Assembly (NCBI RefSeq): GCF_001542875.1
Contig: NZ_LMAF01000003.1
Coordinates: forward strand, 62,001-126,000
Reading direction: 5' to 3'
Length of the DNA: 64,000 nucleotides
From: Erythrobacter sp. YT30
GTDB lineage: Bacteria > Pseudomonadota > Alphaproteobacteria > Sphingomonadales > Sphingomonadaceae
In this document: piece after piece, positions 8,674-17,962 of the stretch
Layout: the number at the start of each line of letters is the position of its first letter
Numbering within the stretch: the stretch's first letter is position 1
Program-made: the position numbers and the translations under genes
Notes under the pieces: generated by a model
The model's database searches: none
What the model was told of the DNA's origin: nothing
Seen by the model: only the letters and a program-made list of their open reading frames with translations

Positions 8674-10083
8674 TTAAGCGCTGTAGTACATGTCAAACTC
8701 GACCGGAGCTGGCGTTGTTTCAAGACGCAGCTGCTCTTCCCATTTGAGCTCAGCATAGGCCTCAATCTGATCAATTGAGAAGACGTCGCCTTTGAGAAGG
8801 AACTCGTGATCTTCTTCCAGCGATTCCAAGGCTTCACGAAGCGATCCGCAAACGGTTGGCACCTCAGCAAGCTCTGCTGGTGGCAGATCGTAAAGGTTCT
8901 TGTCCATCGCATCGCCCGGGTGGATCTTGTTCTCGATCCCGTCGAGGCCCGCCATGAGCAGGGCGGAGAACGCGAGATACGGGTTCGCCAACGCGTCAGG
9001 GAAACGGAATTCTACGCGTTTGGCTTTTTCGCCCGCGCCATACGGGATACGGCATGATGCTGAACGGTTGCGTGCTGAGTATGCGAGTAGAACTGGCGCC
9101 TCAAAACCAGGGACCAGACGCTTGTAGCTGTTGGTCGTTGCATTGGTGAATGCGTTGATCGCTTTCGCGTGTTTGATGACACCACCGATGTAATGGAGGC
9201 ATGTCTCTGAAAGGCCGGCATACTCATCGCCAGCAAAGGTCGGATCGCCGCCTTTCCAGATCGACATATGCGTGTGCATGCCCGAACCGTTATCTTCCTT
9301 GATTGGCTTAGGCATGAATGTCGCTGTCTTGCCATAAGCGTGCGCAACTTGCTGCACGACGTATTTGTAGACCTGCACCTGATCAGCCGTTTTCGTGAGC
9401 GTGCTGAATGTAATGCCGAGCTCGTGCTGGGCAGCGGCCACCTCGTGGTGGTGCTTGTCCATGTTGAGGCCCATTTCCATCATGGTCGCAACCATTTCGC
9501 CCCGGATGTCCATGGCGCTGTCAACAGGCGCTACTGGGAAGTATCCGCCTTTCTCGCGTGGACGGTGGCCCATATTGCCCATCTCGTATTCTTTGCCAGT
9601 GTTGGTCGGCAATTCGATATCGTCGATGGCAAATCCGCTGCCTGCATATCCGTCTTCAAAACGGACATCATCGAACATGAAAAACTCAGGCTCAGGCCCA
9701 ACATAGACTGTGTCACCGATGCCGGTCGACTTCAGATAGGCTTCTGCGCGCTTTGCAGTCGAGCGCGGGTCGCGCCCGTAAAGCTGGCCATCGGACGGCT
9801 CCACAATGTCGCAAAAAATGGAAAGCATCGGCGTTGCGCTGAACGGATCGACGTAAGTCGCTTCCATGTCGGGCTTCAGGATCATGTCGGATTCGTTGAT
9901 CGTCTTCCAACCCTCAATCGAAGAACCATCGAACATCAGGCCATCTTCGAGCGCATCTTCATCCATCGCGGTCGATGCCATGGTGAGGTGCTGCCATTTG
10001 CCTTTGGGATCGGTGAAGCGCAGATCGACCCATTCGATCTCATCGTCCTTGATCTGTTTAACAATGTCTTTTGCGCTAGCCAT
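8674..10083 (-). CDS. glnA: Glutamine synthetase type I
   Basis: ATP-dependent condensation of glutamate and ammonia to glutamine, the main ammonium-assimilation enzyme (dodecamer, cytosol). The 469 residues match GSI length. Visible motifs are the metal site GPEPEFF, the [10 protein letters not shown] loop, and RSASCRIP for ATP/glutamate binding. The adenylylation site is Tyr in NLYDLPP at about residue 398, so GlnE-type adenylylation is expected. The start is 68 bases after the stop of glnB on the same strand, the common alphaproteobacterial glnB-glnA operon, placing P-II and its main target under one promoter. Confidence 0.97.
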   Translation of the reverse strand: MASAKDIVKQIKDDEIEWVDLRFTDPKGKWQHLTMASTAMDEDALEDGLMFDGSSIEGWKTINESDMILKPDMEATYVDPFSATPMLSIFCDIVEPSDGQLYGRDPRSTAKRAEAYLKSTGIGDTVYVGPEPEFFMFDDVRFEDGYAGSGFAIDDIELPTNTGKEYEMGNMGHRPREKGGYFPVAPVDSAMDIRGEMVATMMEMGLNMDKHHHEVAAAQHELGITFSTLTKTADQVQVYKYVVQQVAHAYGKTATFMPKPIKEDNGSGMHTHMSIWKGGDPTFAGDEYAGLSETCLHYIGGVIKHAKAINAFTNATTNSYKRLVPGFEAPVLLAYSARNRSASCRIPYGAGEKAKRVEFRFPDALANPYLAFSALLMAGLDGIENKIHPGDAMDKNLYDLPPAELAEVPTVCGSLREALESLEEDHEFLLKGDVFSIDQIEAYAELKWEEQLRLETTPAPVEFDMYYSA

Positions 10084-10151
10084 TCTTGTATTCTCCAGCT
10101 GGTAGTTTGAGAGGTTGGTGGTGCCCGGATTGGGCGAACGGAATTCAACTT

Positions 10152-10656
<505 letters not shown>

Positions 10657-11580
10657 TTAGAGCCGCAAACCGGTCGTTTCTGGCAGGCCGCACATGATGT
10701 TGAGGTTCTGAATTGCGGCCCCGCTTGCACCTTTGCCCAGGTTATCAAGTCGGGCGATGAGACGCGCGTTCCATCCGCCTTCATTTCCGCAGACGTACAA
10801 CGTCATACCGTCAAAAGCTTCCGCGTCATCGTTGAGCAGCAATTCCGACGGCGCGATATCTGCCACCGTGACGATGTTTGAATTGGCGTAGTGTTCTTGC
10901 AGTGTCGTCCTGAGAGTGTCGGCTTCTGGGTCGCCCTCCATCGCGCCGAGATGAAGCGGCACTTCGACATGCATTCCGCGGTAGGCAGGAACAACGGCTG
11001 GAGCGAACAGAACTCCGTGATCGAGGCCCGCATGCAGCTTCATTTCCGGGCGATGCTTGTGCGCCAATTCGTGGCCGTAGGAACGATGCGCGATCTGTGG
11101 TGAGCTTTTGAAGCGCTCGATCAAAGCTTTGCCGCCACCCGAATATCCGCTCACCGCGTTCACTGTGTAAGGCCAATCGGCTGGGATTACTCGAGCGCGG
11201 ACCAAAGGGGCAATCAGCGCAAGGAAGCCTGTCGGATAGCATCCCGGATTGCTGACAAGTTGTGCGTTCGCGATCTTTTCGTTTCCGATGATCTCGGGAA
11301 ATCCGTAAGTCCAGCCATCGGCAACCCGGTGGGCGCTTGACGCATCAATAATGCGTGTACCCGATCCTTCGGCCAGTTTCACCGCATCGCGGGCTGCTTC
11401 GTCGGGCAGGCAAAGGATCGCAATATCGGCTTCGTGCAGAGCTTGCTTGCGTGCCGATTCATCTTTGCGGCGATCATCGTCCAGGAGGACCAATTCGAAC
11501 TCGGTGCGACCTGCCAGCCGTTCTCGAATTTCGAGACCCGTTGTTCCCGCTGCTCCATCGATAAAGATGCGTGTCGCCAT
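10657..11580 (-). CDS. argC: N-acetyl-gamma-glutamyl-phosphate reductase
   Basis: NADPH-dependent reduction of N-acetylglutamyl phosphate to the semialdehyde, third step of arginine synthesis. At 307 residues it is the short, type 2 form. The N-terminal Rossmann motif is DGAAGTTGLEI. The catalytic Cys114 lies in NPGCYPTG, and the conserved HRPE and GHEL segments are present. It ends beside the glnB promoter region and follows the SH3-domain gene by 12 bases, so it is probably read through from the aminopeptidase gene upstream. Confidence 0.93.
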   Translation of the reverse strand: MATRIFIDGAAGTTGLEIRERLAGRTEFELVLLDDDRRKDESARKQALHEADIAILCLPDEAARDAVKLAEGSGTRIIDASSAHRVADGWTYGFPEIIGNEKIANAQLVSNPGCYPTGFLALIAPLVRARVIPADWPYTVNAVSGYSGGGKALIERFKSSPQIAHRSYGHELAHKHRPEMKLHAGLDHGVLFAPAVVPAYRGMHVEVPLHLGAMEGDPEADTLRTTLQEHYANSNIVTVADIAPSELLLNDDAEAFDGMTLYVCGNEGGWNARLIARLDNLGKGASGAAIQNLNIMCGLPETTGLRL

Positions 11581-11592
11581 AATGGCAGCGGG

Positions 11593-11961
11593 CTAGCTGT
11601 CAGTCGCCTCCGGCGCAAGCGAACTCAGCTTGCAATAGCCGCTTGGTCCATCAGGACCGATACAGCCCCATGCCCAATCACCTTCAGTGTCAAGCACTTC
11701 GATCAGATCGCCAGCGTTCAAGGAAAAGACGATGTCAGCATCTTCGCGCGGGGCCATTAAGAAGTCCGCGCCTGCATCGCCTGCAGTGCGTGAATTCGGG
11801 ATGACATAATGCGCTGCCAAGTGGCGTCCGGCGAGAGCCATGTGAGCAAGATCGCCGCGCAGAGGCAGGGTGCCCGGTGCAGGCTTCGCGACGGGGCCCC
11901 TAAGACCCAGGACCCCGCTGGGGACGCTATACGATGTCGTTTGGCTGCTTGCGCCGCTCAT
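11593..11961 (-). CDS. SH3-domain protein resembling the N-terminus of NlpC/P60 endopeptidases
   Basis: A 122-residue protein beginning at the ATG at 11961, which has AAGGA about 10 bases upstream. An in-frame TTG at 12021 would lengthen it but has no ribosome site. The sequence (LRGDLAHMALAGRHLAAHY, then FSLNAGDLIEVLDTEG, WAWG and SGYCKLSSLAP) matches the bacterial SH3 region that normally precedes a C40 (NlpC/P60) cysteine peptidase domain. In related genomes such a C40 protein commonly sits beside the leucyl aminopeptidase gene. Here the protein stops after one SH3 unit and argC follows, so the catalytic domain is absent. It may be a remnant or a stand-alone binding module. No signal peptide is seen. 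Confidence 0.7.
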   Translation of the reverse strand: MSGASSQTTSYSVPSGVLGLRGPVAKPAPGTLPLRGDLAHMALAGRHLAAHYVIPNSRTAGDAGADFLMAPREDADIVFSLNAGDLIEVLDTEGDWAWGCIGPDGPSGYCKLSSLAPEATDS

Positions 11962-12055
11962 TTTCTTCGTTTCCTTCGCCCCCACATCCCGGCGCTTAGC
12001 GAGATGGTTGCGAGCGAGCAAGCAAGCGCCTTTGTCTGTCCTCAGGATGGACGGA

Positions 12056-13438
12056 TCAGCCGTACCGGCTTTTCAGCATATGCCAGCTTGCCCGCAGGCC
12101 ATAGGCGGTTCCGCCCTTTGCTCGTCCAGGCTTTGCGTAAGGACGCCAGGCGAACGTGTCGAAGTGCACCCAGTCGGTGCCATCCGACACAAACTTATCG
12201 AGGAACAGTCCCGCGACACTCGCGCCGGCATAGGGATTAGACTGCGCGTTGACGATATCAGCGATGTCTGACTTGAGGTATTCGCGGTACGCTTCAGGCA
12301 AAGGTAGGCGCCAGGGTTCATCGCCATTGGCTTTGCCCGCTTCGATCAGCGCGTTGGCGGTGTCGTCTTTGCGCGCCATCATTGCCGCATAGTCCGGTCC
12401 TAACGCGATCCGAGCCGCACCTGTGAGGGTCGCGAAATCAATGATGAGATCTGGTTCTTGCTCGCTTGCACGAGTCAACGCATCGCCAAGGATCAACCGC
12501 CCTTCAGCATCGGTGTTGTGTATCTCGACCGACAGGCCTTTTCGGCTGGAAAGGACATCGCCTGGGCGGAAGGCGGGACCGGAGATCGCATTCTCTACCG
12601 CGGGGATCAGCAGGTGAAGCCGGATTTTCAAGCCTGCACTCATGATAAGCCCAGCAAGCGCGATCGCATGCGCTGCGCCTCCCATATCCTTTTTCATCAG
12701 CCGCATGCCTGCCGCCGGTTTGATGTCGAGGCCGCCGGAATCGAAGCACACGCCTTTGCCAACAATCGCGAGCACGGGATCATTTTCTGATCCCCATGTG
12801 AGATGCATAATGCGCGGTGCGTGATGGCGCGCGGCAGCTCGGCCTACGGCGTGCACCATGGGGTAGCCCTGTTCTAGCGCATCGCCTTTGACGACATTCA
12901 ATTCGCCGCCATGCACCTTGGCGAGCTTTTCGCATTCCGCCTGCAATGCGGCAGGCCCCATGTCCTCTGCCGGAGTGTTGACGAGATCACGCACCAACAT
13001 TTCCGCCTCGGCCTCGGCGCGGATCGCGTCGATTTGGCCGACCTGCTTGGTCAGCAGGACACGCGGACCGGTGGGCTTTTCCTCATCGCGATAGCGGGTG
13101 AAGCGGTATTGCGCCGTCAACCAGCCAAACATCGCCGCACCCGGATCACCTTCAGCGAGGCGATATGTACCCTCAGGCAATCGATCTGCCAGAGCCGCGA
13201 GGCAATAGGGCGACAGGCTTTCGCCATTGGCAACACCGCCCGCAGCCATGAACGCATCACCGTCACCAATGATAGCGACCTGTCCGGGGGAGCCATCAAA
13301 TTTCTGCGCCGACAATTGCGCGCGCTGGCTTGCGGAAAGCGATTTTGTAAACTCATCGCAATCAGCTTGCGGAACGAGGTGGATTGTCGTGGCGTCTTGC
13401 CCGCGATCGGGCTGGATCAGGTCGGCTATGTCAGTCAT
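12056..13438 (-). CDS. Leucyl aminopeptidase family protein (peptidase M17)
   Basis: Two-zinc aminopeptidase of 460 residues releasing N-terminal amino acids in the cytosol. The C-terminal catalytic domain shows the first metal Lys/Asp region (GKGVCFDSGGLDIKP), MKKDMGGAA, and the M17 signature NTDAEGRLILGDAL, all intact. The N-terminal domain is shorter than in E. coli PepA (503 residues), which is typical of the alphaproteobacterial PepB/LAP-like branch. It is divergent from map across 115 bases and starts the minus-strand run that continues into the SH3 gene and argC. Confidence 0.9.
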   Translation of the reverse strand: MTDIADLIQPDRGQDATTIHLVPQADCDEFTKSLSASQRAQLSAQKFDGSPGQVAIIGDGDAFMAAGGVANGESLSPYCLAALADRLPEGTYRLAEGDPGAAMFGWLTAQYRFTRYRDEEKPTGPRVLLTKQVGQIDAIRAEAEAEMLVRDLVNTPAEDMGPAALQAECEKLAKVHGGELNVVKGDALEQGYPMVHAVGRAAARHHAPRIMHLTWGSENDPVLAIVGKGVCFDSGGLDIKPAAGMRLMKKDMGGAAHAIALAGLIMSAGLKIRLHLLIPAVENAISGPAFRPGDVLSSRKGLSVEIHNTDAEGRLILGDALTRASEQEPDLIIDFATLTGAARIALGPDYAAMMARKDDTANALIEAGKANGDEPWRLPLPEAYREYLKSDIADIVNAQSNPYAGASVAGLFLDKFVSDGTDWVHFDTFAWRPYAKPGRAKGGTAYGLRASWHMLKSRYG

Positions 13439-13553
13439 GGGAGGCTAATTAATGCGCGCTCGGCGCTTGTCACGCTTCAAATCGCTCAAATTCACGCCGA
13501 AGCGCACCAAAGCCCCCTCGCAATTGGGCGTTTGACACGCTATCTGATCGGTC

Positions 13554-14381
13554 ATGCAAGAATACCAACTCGTAGAAAGCAACGACACCGTCTACCGCGA
13601 CGGGACAATCAAGCTGCACACCGAAGAAGGCTTCGAAGGCATGCGCCGCGCCGGCCAGCTTTCGGCGCGCATCCTTGATGAAGTGGCCGATTGGGTGCAG
13701 CCCGGTGTCACCACCGAAAGCATCGACACGCGCATTCGCGAAATGATGATGGACGCGGGCGCTGTTCCCGCAACGCTTGGCTATCGCGGGTACACCCATT
13801 CAAGCTGCATCTCGATCAACCATGTCATCTGTCACGGCATTCCGTCGGACAAGGTGCTGAAAGAGGGCGACATCCTGAATGTCGATGTCACCTCCTTGCT
13901 CGATGGATGGCACGGCGACACCAGCCGGATGTTTTTTGCTGGCGAACCGTCAATCAAGGCAAAGCGTCTGGTTGATGTGACCTATGAGTGCATGATGCTC
14001 GGTATTGAAGCGGCAAAACCGGGCGCTCGTCTCGGCGATATCGGCGCAGCGATTGAGGCGCATGCAAAGCAGTTCCGTTATGGCGTTGTGCGCGAGTTTT
14101 GCGGGCACGGCCTGGGACGGTTGTTCCACGACGCGCCTGAAGTGGTTCACGCCGCAAAGGCGGGTACTGGGCCTGAATTGAAACCGGGCATGTTCTTCAC
14201 GATTGAACCAATGATCAATCTCGGCAAGCCTTGGGCCAAAGTGCTGAATGATGGTTGGACAGCAGTGACGCGGGACAAGTCTTTGTCCGCGCAATTCGAG
14301 CACTCAATCGCGATTACCGAGGACGGGAACGAGATTTTCACGAAGAGCCCGACAGGACGGCACAAGCCGCCTTACAGCTGA
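13554..14381 (+). CDS. map: Methionine aminopeptidase type I
   Basis: Removes the initiator methionine from new proteins. The 275 residues contain the pita-bread fold with all five metal ligands in their motifs: Asp in LNVDVTS, Asp in HGDTSRMF, His in CGHGLGR, Glu in FTIEPMI and Glu in EHSIAITEDG. The substrate His is in GYTHSSCIS. Length is normal for type Ia with a short N-terminal extension of about 20 residues. The gene is divergent from the aminopeptidase gene, so two peptidases flank one promoter region. Confidence 0.95.
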   Translation: MQEYQLVESNDTVYRDGTIKLHTEEGFEGMRRAGQLSARILDEVADWVQPGVTTESIDTRIREMMMDAGAVPATLGYRGYTHSSCISINHVICHGIPSDKVLKEGDILNVDVTSLLDGWHGDTSRMFFAGEPSIKAKRLVDVTYECMMLGIEAAKPGARLGDIGAAIEAHAKQFRYGVVREFCGHGLGRLFHDAPEVVHAAKAGTGPELKPGMFFTIEPMINLGKPWAKVLNDGWTAVTRDKSLSAQFEHSIAITEDGNEIFTKSPTGRHKPPYS

Positions 14382-14453
14382 GATTTGTGCCAGGGATTTC
14401 TCGGCTTTCAACTTGGTGAAAGTGTCTCGATATGGGACAGAATTTGTCATGCT

Positions 14454-14483
14454 AAGGTGACAAAGGTTACACTCTGTCACCTT
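14454..14483. repeat. Perfect 9-base inverted repeat (AAGGTGACA ... TGTCACCTT)
   Basis: The arms at 14454-14462 and 14475-14483 are exact reverse complements separated by 12 bases. A further TGTCAC follows at 14486. The arrangement resembles a dimeric-repressor operator or a transcript hairpin. No oriented promoter is evident beside it. Confidence 0.6.
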
Positions 14484-14488
14484 GTGTC

Positions 14489-14511
14489 ACAGCAGAAATA
14501 TCGCTGTTTTT
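14489..14511 (+). terminator. Possible terminator of map
   Basis: A 5-base stem (ACAGC with GCTGT, 9-base loop) runs directly into TTTTT. The stem is short, so this is a weak call. Confidence 0.35.
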
Positions 14512-14730
14512 CAGATCAATAGACTTCATTTCGACTGGTGACGGACACGGGTCGCGCACCGGAAAATGAGCTTGGGTTGCGGCAGTCGTTCGCTTGCATG
14601 CGAAAGCGAACAGACGCGAAAAGGGCGCAGATGCACATGGGGATCGACGATTTAAAAGAGCCTGTCTGAAGCTCTGCAAATTTGGCTTGGAGCTGTGGCT
14701 GCTGGGTAGCCATAGCAAAAGGTGTAGGAA

Positions 14731-14753
14731 AGCGAGACTGGGCCCGGCTCGCT
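14731..14753 (-). terminator. Weak hairpin at the stop of the CcmB-coupled membrane protein gene
   Basis: AGCGAG at 14731-14736 pairs with CTCGCT at 14748-14753. On the minus strand a short T-rich stretch follows. It overlaps the stop codon, so this is a tentative terminator. Confidence 0.3.
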
Positions 14754-15414
14754 ACAAAAACCAGATCGCCAACACCGCCACCATCACGAAAATGACGGCC
14801 ACCGAAAATGCCAGCATCCACATAACCTCGCGGGTGATGTGGCCTTTGACGACCCAATCGTAAGCGCACGCAATCACTACGGTGATCGGCACTTGAACGC
14901 CGATTGCGACCGGATCGGGTAATTCCATCACTTGCACCACGCGCGCATAGGCTGGTGTCATCAGCGCCAAGGTGGCGATCAGCATCGCTTGGCGGTGTTC
15001 GTGGACGCGCTTTGAACGCGCATAGTTCACGGCGAGGAAATAAAGCGGCAAGAAGGTCACAAATGCTGCGATGTTGACCACAGTCACTTCGGGTCGCCCC
15101 AATTCGCGGCCGATATTGACCGCGATAATGGCGCCCGATGCGACCATTGCCCCGACCAATCCAAGCGAGATTGCGCCCAGCGTTCTGTGCCATTTTACGC
15201 GCTTGGTCACGATCAACAGCGGCTGGATAACAAGCAGCGCAAGCCAGGTCAGCATAACTCCTGCATGCAGAATGACGATGGGGATGTAGCGGACGCGCAC
15301 TTCGGGATGGAAATACGCCTTCATTCCAAATGCGATGATCGTAAAGACAAGCAGGCCAAGCGCGATCCGGCTCATCAAGAGGTTGGCTCGGCGGTGGTTC
15401 TCGGGCGCCCGCAT
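14752..15414 (-). CDS. Uncharacterised multi-spanning membrane protein coupled to ccmB
   Basis: A 220-residue integral membrane protein with about six hydrophobic helices. I place the start at the ATG at 15414, one base after the ccmB stop, implying translational coupling. Visible features are an N-terminal helix (LLVFTIIAFGMKAYF), the motif KWHRTLGAISL at the start of the third helix, and EHRQAMLIATLAL. The HRTLG-type His residues recall cytochrome-b561-like and DUF2306-like membrane families, but I cannot assign it firmly. It lacks the WGTxW motif of CcmC, so it is not that protein. Its place after ccmA-ccmB hints at a heme or cytochrome-c related role; this is inference. Confidence 0.7.
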   Translation of the reverse strand: MRAPENHRRANLLMSRIALGLLVFTIIAFGMKAYFHPEVRVRYIPIVILHAGVMLTWLALLVIQPLLIVTKRVKWHRTLGAISLGLVGAMVASGAIIAVNIGRELGRPEVTVVNIAAFVTFLPLYFLAVNYARSKRVHEHRQAMLIATLALMTPAYARVVQVMELPDPVAIGVQVPITVVIACAYDWVVKGHITREVMWMLAFSVAVIFVMVAVLAIWFL

Positions 15415-15415
15415 A

Positions 15416-16066
15416 CTACACTTCGCGTGCTGCACGGATAGCAGCGCCTGCGGCAAAGGGGGCGATGGCAACGAGGCCGAGCGAGATCGCTCCTGCAAAG
15501 CCGAGGCTGGCGACGTCCTGCCTCGCCAAGGCGCCCGCTCCAAAAATGAGGAGGGGAAGGGCGAGGGGGATCAGCAGCAAGCCTGACAGGGCAGCGCCAG
15601 CTCGAAGGCTTGCCGTGAGAGCTGCAATTATCAGCCCGATGGCTGCAAGGCCGGGCGTCCCGGCGAGCAGGCCGATCAGGATGAGATGGAGTGTCGGTCC
15701 ATCAAGGCCAAGCAGCGCGGCGGCCGGAAAGGCAGCCAGGATAAGCGGTGGGCCAAAGCTCAACCAATGCGCTAAAAGGCGCACCGCCATCATCATTTCT
15801 TCCGCCATTCCGCGAAGCCGCAATTGGTCGAACATGCCCCGCTCGATATCGGCGCGCACCAGTTTTTCAACCGGGAGAATGGCAGCGAGCAGGGCCGCAA
15901 TCCACACAACACCGCCTCCGGTCTTTGTGAGCACATTGGCATCGGGCCCAACCGCGAACGGGTAAAGCATGGCGACAGCGAGGAAGAACACCAATGGCAA
16001 TGCCGCGCCGCTTCCCGTGAAGGGAAAGAACTGCGCGAGATCGCGGCGAAGGAGGGCCGCGATCAT
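15416..16066 (-). CDS. ccmB: Heme exporter protein CcmB (cytochrome c maturation)
   Basis: Membrane subunit of the CcmAB transporter, whose ATP hydrolysis releases holo-CcmE during cytochrome c maturation. The 216 residues contain six hydrophobic helices, the N-terminal ALLRRDL amphipathic segment and the conserved EKLVRADIERGMFDQLRL stretch after the second helix. Length matches the family (about 220). Its ATG overlaps the ccmA stop by 4 bases. ccmC, ccmD and ccmE are not in this window. Confidence 0.9.
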   Translation of the reverse strand: MIAALLRRDLAQFFPFTGSGAALPLVFFLAVAMLYPFAVGPDANVLTKTGGGVVWIAALLAAILPVEKLVRADIERGMFDQLRLRGMAEEMMMAVRLLAHWLSFGPPLILAAFPAAALLGLDGPTLHLILIGLLAGTPGLAAIGLIIAALTASLRAGAALSGLLLIPLALPLLIFGAGALARQDVASLGFAGAISLGLVAIAPFAAGAAIRAAREV

Positions 16067-16656
16067 CGTGCGTAATCCTCGATTGCGAGTGACCTCATGC
16101 CTTCAATAGCGAGTTCCTGATGCGAGGCGATGACCGCAATCCCGCCCGACGCCGAATGCTCACCTATCAGCGCATTCACCAGTCCAATCGCGCCCTTATC
16201 GAGGCCGCTCAAGGGCTCATCCAGAAGCCAAATGGGCACATTGCGATTGAGCAGACTGGCAAGCGCGGCTCTCTTTTTCTGGCCCGTTGAGAGGTATTGT
16301 ATCGGCACGTCGAGAAGCGTGCTCAAACCGAGTTTTTGGACAGTCGCATTTGGGTCGGCGCAGCCATCCACCCGCTCCCAGAATGCTAGCGCTTTCCCAA
16401 GTGGCAGGTCTGGATCTAGTGCAGGGCGATCATCCAAAAGGCCTATCGCACCTGCAGTTTCAACGCCCCCTTCAAACGGCGTCATCAAGCCTGCCAGTGT
16501 CCGCATGAGTGTAGTCTTGCCCGAGCCATTTGCGCCCGTCACATGAAGCGCGTCGCCTTGGCCAAGTTCGACTGACAGCCCGCGAAACAGCACACGGTCC
16601 CCGCGCCGAGAGGCGAGATCGCTTGCGATCAGCGAAGGGGGCGAAGAGCCTTGCAT
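16063..16656 (-). CDS. ccmA: Cytochrome c biogenesis ATP-binding protein CcmA
   Basis: ABC ATPase partner of CcmB. I choose the ATG at 16656, giving 197 residues; longer starts would run into the divergent pterin dehydratase gene. Walker A is [13 protein letters not shown] (about residues 40-52), the signature is [15 protein letters not shown], and Walker B is [12 protein letters not shown], all intact. It overlaps ccmB by 4 bases. The intergenic gap to the pterin dehydratase start is 74 bases and must carry both promoters. Confidence 0.92.
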   Translation of the reverse strand: MQGSSPPSLIASDLASRRGDRVLFRGLSVELGQGDALHVTGANGSGKTTLMRTLAGLMTPFEGGVETAGAIGLLDDRPALDPDLPLGKALAFWERVDGCADPNATVQKLGLSTLLDVPIQYLSTGQKKRAALASLLNRNVPIWLLDEPLSGLDKGAIGLVNALIGEHSASGGIAVIASHQELAIEGMRSLAIEDYAR

Positions 16657-16730
16657 CGCCAAGCGCGTTAGGCAAAAGCATCGCTGCAAACAACCGCGAC
16701 GATTGGCGCGGCGAAACAGGAGCATTCCCA

Positions 16731-17030
16731 ATGGTATCTGTGACCCAGCTCAGTGATGATGAACGCGCCCGCCTTTTATCGGACCATCCTGAATGGAAAA
16801 GCGCGCGCGATGGCAAAGCAGTGACGCGGACGTTCCAGTTTGAAAACTTCTCGGAAGCCTGGGGCTTTATGAGCCGCGTTGCCCTGATCGCGGAAAGTCA
16901 TGATCACCACCCCGAATGGTTCAATGTTTATGCCAAGGTTGAAGTGACGCTCACCACACACGATGCGAACGGTTTGTCGCAGCGTGATGTGAACATGGTG
17001 AAAGCGATGGACAGGCTTGTCGGCGAGTAG
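16731..17030 (+). CDS. phhB: 4a-hydroxytetrahydrobiopterin dehydratase (pterin-4-alpha-carbinolamine dehydratase)
   Basis: Recycles the pterin cofactor of aromatic amino-acid hydroxylases, or acts in a related pterin repair role. The ATG at 16731 has AGGAG about 9 bases upstream and yields 99 residues, normal for the family. The signature is complete: ESHDHHPEW with the catalytic His pair, then Tyr in NVYAKVEV, His in TTHDANG and Asp in SQRDV. No phenylalanine hydroxylase gene is in the window. It ends 14 bases from the convergent SDR gene. Confidence 0.92.
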   Translation: MVSVTQLSDDERARLLSDHPEWKSARDGKAVTRTFQFENFSEAWGFMSRVALIAESHDHHPEWFNVYAKVEVTLTTHDANGLSQRDVNMVKAMDRLVGE

Positions 17031-17044
17031 AGTGCCTCGGACGT

Positions 17045-17860
17045 TTATCGTCCCAGAAGGCTCGCCGCCTGACGCTGCTGTTTGCGAACGCGACCCGGCA
17101 TCCATTTCTTTGCAAAACTGATCTTCTTGGCGGTTTTGCCGACCAGATAGTGCAGTTCATCGCCGTGGACCGCATCCCAAACTGTTTGCGCAACTTCTTC
17201 GACCGGCGTGATTTCAAGGCCAGCAGCCTGAACGCGGGAGCGTACAGACTCGTTGGATTTTCGATGCCCGGTTCCTTCAAGGAGCGGGGTTTCGATAAAG
17301 CTGGGGCAGATTGAACAGGACTTGATGCCGTCAGGCGCCCATTCCGCATCGAGGCTCTCTGCAATACCGCGTACGGCGAATTTGCTGGCGCTGTAAACGC
17401 TCATACCCGATCCTCCGACGATGCCAGCTGCGCTCGCAATGTTCACGAGGCACGATCCGGGCGCGGTTTTGAGGAGATGTTGATACGCAGCCTGCGCGCC
17501 ATAAAGGACGCCGCGAATGTTGATGTCGACGCAGCGATCGATTTCGTCAACGCCAAGCTCGTGGATCGGACCGCCAGTGCCGATGCCTGCATTGTTGACC
17601 ACGACATCTACGCCCCCGCCGGCAGCGACGGAGAAAGCCTGGAGCACATTTTCCCATTCGTCCCGGTCACGTACATCGAGCTTTTGCATGTATTTAAAGC
17701 CGCCCTCGATCAGACCGAGCGTATCTTCCATGCCTTCTTCGTTGACGTCACCAATCCCGACAAACCAGCCGCGCTCAGCGAAATGGCGCGCAATGGCGCG
17801 GCCAATGCCGGATGCACCGCCCGAAATGAAAATAGCGCGGCGCTGTTCTTGTGCGCTCAT
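17045..17860 (-). CDS. Short-chain dehydrogenase/reductase (SDR) family oxidoreductase
   Basis: A 271-residue classical SDR. The cofactor motif is SGGASGIGRAI near residue 14, followed by NNAGIG. The catalytic Ser is in NIASAAG and the YxxxK pair is in YSASKFA. A C-terminal tail after residue 235 is basic (RVRKQQRQAA). Substrate cannot be inferred. The gene has its own transcript, because a terminator of the upstream S9 peptidase gene lies just before it. Confidence 0.85.
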   Translation of the reverse strand: MSAQEQRRAIFISGGASGIGRAIARHFAERGWFVGIGDVNEEGMEDTLGLIEGGFKYMQKLDVRDRDEWENVLQAFSVAAGGGVDVVVNNAGIGTGGPIHELGVDEIDRCVDINIRGVLYGAQAAYQHLLKTAPGSCLVNIASAAGIVGGSGMSVYSASKFAVRGIAESLDAEWAPDGIKSCSICPSFIETPLLEGTGHRKSNESVRSRVQAAGLEITPVEEVAQTVWDAVHGDELHYLVGKTAKKISFAKKWMPGRVRKQQRQAASLLGR

Positions 17861-17874
17861 ACGATCCCTCTCCC

Positions 17875-17912
17875 AAAAAACTACGCGCGCAGATCAATAG
17901 ACCCGCGCGCGC
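17875..17912 (-). terminator. Rho-independent terminator of the S9 peptidase gene
   Basis: On the minus strand a 7-base GC-only stem (17905-17911 with 17884-17890) with a 14-base loop is followed by TAGTTTTTT. It separates the S9 peptidase gene from the SDR gene. Confidence 0.55.
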
Positions 17913-17962
17913 ATTTTGTCAGCCACTGACACGCATGTCAGTTGGATTTGTTGTGGGCTGGA

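Larger units (their letters stand above)
14382..14751. other. 370-base intergenic region after map
   Basis: No convincing gene is seen here. It contains a perfect inverted repeat at 14454-14483 and a weak terminator-like hairpin at 14489-14511, described separately. The remainder shows no recognisable RNA or protein signal. Confidence 0.6.

Noticed and set aside
9268-10110. Long open frame opposite glnA (about 280 codons)
   Set aside because: Mirror of a strongly conserved gene in GC-rich DNA; no independent start signals or homology pattern.
11962-12021. TTG start lengthening the SH3-domain gene
   Set aside because: No ribosome site; the ATG at 11961 has one.
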